Shown here piece after piece: positions 59,580-64,000 of a stretch of 64,000 nucleotides of DNA. The first letter of the stretch is position 1, and each line of letters opens with the position of its first letter. The translations under genes were made by a program, and so were the position numbers. The notes beneath the pieces were generated by a model. It saw only the letters and a list, made by a program, of their open reading frames with translations. It was not told the origin of the DNA and made no database searches. This DNA is from Congeria kusceri (taxonomy: Eukaryota > Mollusca > Bivalvia > Myida > Dreissenidae): NCBI GenBank assembly GCA_027627225.1, contig CM051029.1, positions 73,568,078-73,632,077 of the forward strand, read 5' to 3'.

Positions 59580-60125
59580 TTATCGTCTTTGTTGGAGTAC
59601 CGCTTTGGTCTGTTGGATGCCGATGCCCATTCCGGCTGTTTTGAGCTCGCGTGTTTTGGTAATTGCTGTTGTTCGTACTAATTCTCTTTGTTGGTAATAG
59701 TGGAATTCGGCCACTATCGGTCTGTGCTTTCCGTTGTTTGGTTTACCAAGACGATGAACTCTGTCTGAGGTGATGTTCTCCTCAATTCCGAGCTTTTCTG
59801 ATATCATAGTCTTTACGATTTCTTCGCACTTTTCATTAGGTGATTCAGAACATCCGTAAAACAAGTGATTTTCTCTCATGCTTCTGGCTTCTAAGTCGTT
59901 AGTCTTTTGTTCATTCTCGTTCGTTTGGATTTTGATGTTTTGTACTGTTGCTTCTAATTCTGTGTAATGTTTGTTTATTTTCTGAGCTCTTTGTCAGTTG
60001 ATTGCATTTGCTGTTTCGTGTCTTCTAGTTCATTGCTAATAAACTGAGAAGCTGTCTCTACCTCTTGTGTACGGGTTTCGATGGACTTAACACTTAGCTC
60101 TAATGCTTCTACGTTTTGTGTAACA
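59580..60125 (-). pseudogene. LINE ORF1 (L1-like RRM with coiled coil)
   Basis: Coiled-coil segment ending LEARSMRENHLFYG, the L1 ORF1 signature, then SDRVHRLGKP and RPIVAEFHYYQQRE of the RRM/C-terminal domain. A frameshift near 59985 separates the upstream coil. Confidence 0.85.
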
Positions 60126-60169
60126 ATAGTTAAGAATAAGTTAATAATTCATGCAAACTAAACACAATG

Positions 60170-60258
60170 CCATTTAAATATGAAATAAAATATTAATGAA
60201 ACATTATGATTGTAAGGTTAAGGATAAGATTTTAATTAAGAAGTTTCTGGAATGTGGC
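60170..60258. mobile_element. MITE family B, right half
   Basis: TAAGGATAAGATTTTAATTA and AAGTTTCTGGAATGTGGCCC pair with 56627-56743; the LINE separates the two halves. Confidence 0.65.
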
Positions 60259-61720
60259 CCCTGAAGTCCAAATGGGCATAAACATGCGCGTTTTGTTTTA
60301 GTTATGCTAAACGGTAACAGCATGCGTGAAACTGTCACTGTTTGTATAGAACGCGATAAAATACTGTCATAAACTGTATATTTCATAGAAAATTATAAGT
60401 TGAATGAGCTCGCACTTTCCTTGAACCCGATATTCCGATTTAAAAATACCGCGTCTTTCCCCAATACCAGGGGCGGTTCAGGATTTCGGGTTGGGGGGAG
60501 GGGGCGTAAACTTTTGATCGTGCAGTTATAATCCTTTATGTTGTCTGTGGGTCTGCAGTGATTAAATACAGATCCGTATCAAAGATATGTAATAAATCTT
60601 AGCACATCATCATCAGCATCATCATCATCATTATCATCAAATGCATTTTGTTTTACTGAATAAATTAATACTTCACCATAATTATTATGTTTGATGGACA
60701 TGTTGCGTCATGCACCTGTTTTGGCAGTAAATTGACCGCTGTTCGATGTGCCTGTCCACTAAATACTTATTTACTTACATCAGGAACATCGTCCAACATG
60801 TAAAAACCGTAGCTGACTATTTTCAAACACACACTAATCGACGATACTTTTTATTATTCATTTACCGAAGTGTAGTGGTCTCTCGTCGAAGTGTATTTCA
60901 TTAAATAACTCACACATTCAGTCATGCTCATCAGTTGTTTTCAAATGCACTATGCACTGTGTTTTTTTCTATCGAGTCGAACTATCGGACAGACATACGA
61001 ACATGTTTTTTACACAAAATATTGTGAAAGATACTCGTATCATGGTATGATTGCGTTGTGAACTAATAAGGTAAGTGATGCCGACTTTGTTTCAATTTCG
61101 CTGACATATGGTGTCGGAGAAAAATGTTAAATCGCCAGGAACTGGAGCCAACGTTGTGGACACCCTCTACTTTATCATGTTATAACTTTCTTATGAATGC
61201 ATAAAACAATATGACATTTGGTTGTTAATGGAACGTTTAACAAAAAGTTTGATGATTTAGATTTGTGGGAACTATTTATTGAGACAAACATGTTCAAACT
61301 CGAAAGTTGGCATTGATTTGACTTAAATATATACTTTAAATCTTATTTATTCGATTTGTGTATTGCATCTGGCATCTTTATATTTATAATAGATGAATTT
61401 ATACCAAAAAACAACAACAATATGATCCACAAATAAAGGTACATGTATATATACTAATTGTCAATAGTTTTCGCTGAACTTTTGCGCCTATACTACGGTG
61501 TAAATAAGAAATTATAGGGAGCGGGCTAGGTGGAGATGTTTTAATGAAGTAAATAAGGATCTTGTAAAAGCTGAGTGAGCGAAGCGAGCGAACAATTTTT
61601 TTAAAGCATTTAATCGTGTTATTTCGGAAGATATTCGTAAGCCTAGGAAATTCGCTTAGGAAGCAATACGACATAATTTCCATGACGTTCGGCTTGAGTC
61701 GTGGATGTCCTTGGTATTTA
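60259..61720. other. Intergenic sequence
   Basis: AT-rich, with a short CATCAT microsatellite (60606-60640) and GGGGCGGTTCAGGATTTCGG plus G-run at 60471-60506, which looks like a transposon terminus. No gene recognised. Confidence 0.5.
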
Positions 61721-62235
61721 AAGGGCCCGTATTCACCAAATCATTATTAAACTTAAGAATAACGAATATTCTTAAAACTGTTCTGGGCCCATATTCACAA
61801 TGTTCCTCAGGGAAATCTGAACTTAAGAAAAAATTTAGATCAAATTTTCTATGTGAAATCCAATGATTTCTGTACAAAAAGGCTGCAATAGGAAACATGT
61901 AACCAATATTTACAAGTTTACAGCATTTTAATGTTAAAAGACCTATACATGAAACAGCCAGAGACTTAAGGAATTTTATTAATTTAAGGAATTTACTTAA
62001 GTTTTCCCTAAGGAGCTTTGTGAATACGGGCCCAGTTCTAAAAAGGCTGTTATTTCAATGTCCCTTGGTATTCGCTAACTTTAATAATAGCATTTAGTAT
62101 GGTTTGTTAAAGATAATCGCGACATTAGTACCAGCATATTCGAGAATACGCAAGTATTTTGCTTTGCGTCTAAGTCTATTCTTTATTCTTAAGTCTAAGT
62201 CTAAGTCTAAGAATTGGTTGGTGAATACGGGCCCC
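61721..62235. mobile_element. Nested MITEs of the GGGCCC family
   Basis: Outer element: left GGGCCCGTATTCACCAAATC, right TTGGTGAATACGGGCCCC. Inside it a family B copy at 61786-62033 has GGGCCCATATTCACAATGTT and AGCTTTGTGAATACGGGCCC. Near the right side are four tandem AAGTCT units. Confidence 0.85.
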
Positions 62236-62899
62236 GATGTACGGCAGAGACGCACGGTCTTAGGATGGATGGATTATCTTGACATTCTTATAAGCCTACG
62301 TGGTCACCTCGTCAGCGCCTTGTACCAAAAACCGGACGTTCGTCGACCCGACATGGTCAACATCCGCTCCTGCAAGTACCCTTCACTCACCTAGGCTGTT
62401 TTAGTAGATCCACGTGGTCAGCAATTAAAAGCCGCACCAACACACCCCAGGAAATAAATCGAGTTAACGATTCACGTTAATTGCCTGTTACATTAAATTT
62501 AAGTGGTAAGAAAATAATTAACGTCACTTTAATTAAGAAAATTTATCTCAAACCGAAAACGTGCTAACCTAAGTAAACTATACAACACCTGGTGTTTGCG
62601 ACAGGTTAAAGACGTCCGGAAGGGGCGTAGCTTGGGTTAAAACAGGTATAGGCACAATAGGCGGAATCTACAAAATCACGCTGTCAGCGATAATTTGGAC
62701 CATAATTTGGGGGTGTTTATACTTGTATGTGGCTACAAACAACTAACTTCAGCTAAACCCCGATTCTTCAAAATAATTGTTGAATAAGCACGTGTTTCAT
62801 GAAATTTAGTTCATATTTTCGTAATCGACTCGTTAAACAATGAAGTATCAACACAGCCAAGAAAGATCCCCTCACCCACATTTGGTTTCTATATATGAC
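62236..62899. other. Intergenic sequence
   Basis: No gene recognised; the ORF at 62104-62394 starts inside the MITE and has no family resemblance. Confidence 0.5.
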
Positions 62900-63246
62900 T
62901 TACCGTTTAGGTCAAAAGTAAATAAGTATAACCATAGGTACAAAAATATGCATACAATTTTGTGCCTATATGCCTAAATTTATGCCTACTTAAGAATATA
63001 CCTACAGGTACAATGTATACTTGGAGGTACAATTTAGGCCCGTTGGCATAAATTTAGGCCTTTAGTCTCAATATTTTTTGGTGTGTAGAATTACAGAAAT
63101 CCCCGTAATTATTTTAGTTAAAAGTAATATTAAAATAATTTTTAAATAGGCCTATTGGAATAATTTTAGGCCTGTAGGCACAAAATTGTGCCTGTACGTA
63201 TATTTTTTTACTTGTAGGTATACCTATTTACTTTTGACCCAAACGG
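62900..63246. mobile_element. MITE family L
   Basis: Left TACCGTTTAGGTCAAAAGTA and right TACTTTTGACCCAAACGGTA are inverted. The interior is rich in GGTA/TACC and TAGGC/GCCTA pairs, near-palindromic overall. Confidence 0.82.
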
Positions 63247-63565
63247 TACGTCATAGTTTCAGCGCCCTATCACATAAAATCGGAAACATGATATCATAAC
63301 ATGTTTCGATAGTTTGTTTTTCATTGTTCTCATGGATTTGAAGTTCACCCTTCAAGTAGAAAATATATACCGTTTCTTGTAACCAACACTATGTAAGCGC
63401 TAAAAAAAGCAAGAACATAAAAATAATTATGCAAAAATAGCGCCTAAAGTAATGTATTCTGAATACACTGCTTGGTTATTTTTTTCATATACATAGCATG
63501 ACAAAAACGTACATTTAAACGTTCATTATATTAATGTTTGTTTCATATCTGTTCACTGGCTTCAG

Positions 63566-63690
63566 TTACATTTGGGAATTCACAGGACATCATAATCATT
63601 CTCACTCCAAACACTTCAAGTCCATTGCTGAGAAAATTTGCAACCATTATGGAATTATTTGCGCCAGTAAAAGTGGCGTTAGCGACTTGA
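63566..63690 (+). CDS. Candidate terminal exon, copy 3, unknown protein
   Basis: Acceptor CACTGGCTTCAG, 2-base split codon, 40 open codons to TGA. GNSQDIIIILTPNTSSPLLR and ELFAPVKVALAT align with copy 1 (50161) without gaps up to the stop. Upstream intron sequence (CATTTAAACGTTCA) is shared with copy 2. Confidence 0.4.
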
Positions 63691-63765
63691 GGCCTTCATT
63701 ACACAAAATAACGTTTTTCTAACAAAGATAGTGGTCAACTGCGTATGACTTTAAGCAGTGTTTAT

Positions 63766-63845
63766 TTTAGGGACGGCATCGAAGACCAAAATCGATATTC
63801 GAATATTCGCTTTTTCATTCAATCGAATATTCGCATAGATTCGTA
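63766..63845. mobile_element. ATTCGAATATTCG-rich transposon end, second copy
   Basis: AGGGACGGCATCGAAGACC, then ATTCGAATATTCGC and CGAATATTCGC blocks; related to 49396 and likewise next to a terminal-exon copy. Confidence 0.4.
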
Positions 63846-64000
63846 TTAAGTACTTTGAGCTTTGTAGCCTGATCAACATAATATTTTTTGTATGACGTTT
63901 TAGTACCGATTAGCGTGTAAATCTTCCGTCGTATTTTTCATTAACAAATTGTACTTTCCAATTAATGCATCAATAACGCTGTATTCAGCATAAAGAACGT

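Larger units (their letters stand above)
56744..60125 (-). mobile_element. Non-LTR retrotransposon, internally deleted
   Basis: Minus strand, 5' to 3': ORF1 (coiled coil and L1-type RRM), ORF2 endonuclease, linker, then directly the region downstream of reverse transcriptase, a CxxC...H...C finger and a 3' end in (TGT)n preceded by GAATAAATG. Fingers/palm of the RT are absent; frameshifts and stops are present. Probably 5'-truncated. Confidence 0.88.

Overview
Eukaryotic nuclear DNA. The repeat content (tRNA-derived SINEs, many short inverted-repeat MITEs, a MITE with paired CAGCCTGTGCAG-type hairpins, CCCCCGGCAT-ended elements) together with an intron-rich Roco/TIR gene suggests a bivalve mollusc. 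From memory of the hairpin MITE I would guess a dreissenid (zebra/quagga mussel), but that is an inference.

One real gene dominates: the 3' part of a plus-strand gene from 4901 to 45783. I resolve 25 exons whose phases all agree. They encode the last 1245 residues of a Roco-family protein: the second half of a Roc GTPase domain (DFAGQ G3 motif), the COR domain, a Cys-containing linker, two consecutive TIR domains, a helical C-terminal region and a Lys/Glu-rich tail ending in a CaaX box (CSVM). The P-loop and N-terminus lie upstream of the window. Residue numbers below count from the first visible (split) residue.

The introns are packed with repeats: an 81-bp satellite (1-4470, about 55 copies), minisatellites of 49, 45/33, 21, 65/63, 39, 57, 93 and 55 bp, eight copies of the hairpin MITE, and at least ten other MITE families plus three SINE families. 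The most unusual observation is that five minisatellite or short tandem arrays are built from this gene's own exon-intron boundaries. They lie at the acceptors of exons 6, 7, 10 and 15 and at the donor of exon 15, so each array repeats a splice site plus 14-43 bases of the adjoining exon.

Downstream (46-64 kb) the DNA is AT-rich and mostly non-genic. It holds MITEs, three homologous copies of a terminal-exon-like sequence (50161, 50512, 63566), a decayed minus-strand mobile-element ORF (52.6-54.0 kb), and an internally deleted minus-strand non-LTR retrotransposon (56744-60125) that has lost its reverse-transcriptase core and is itself inserted in a MITE.
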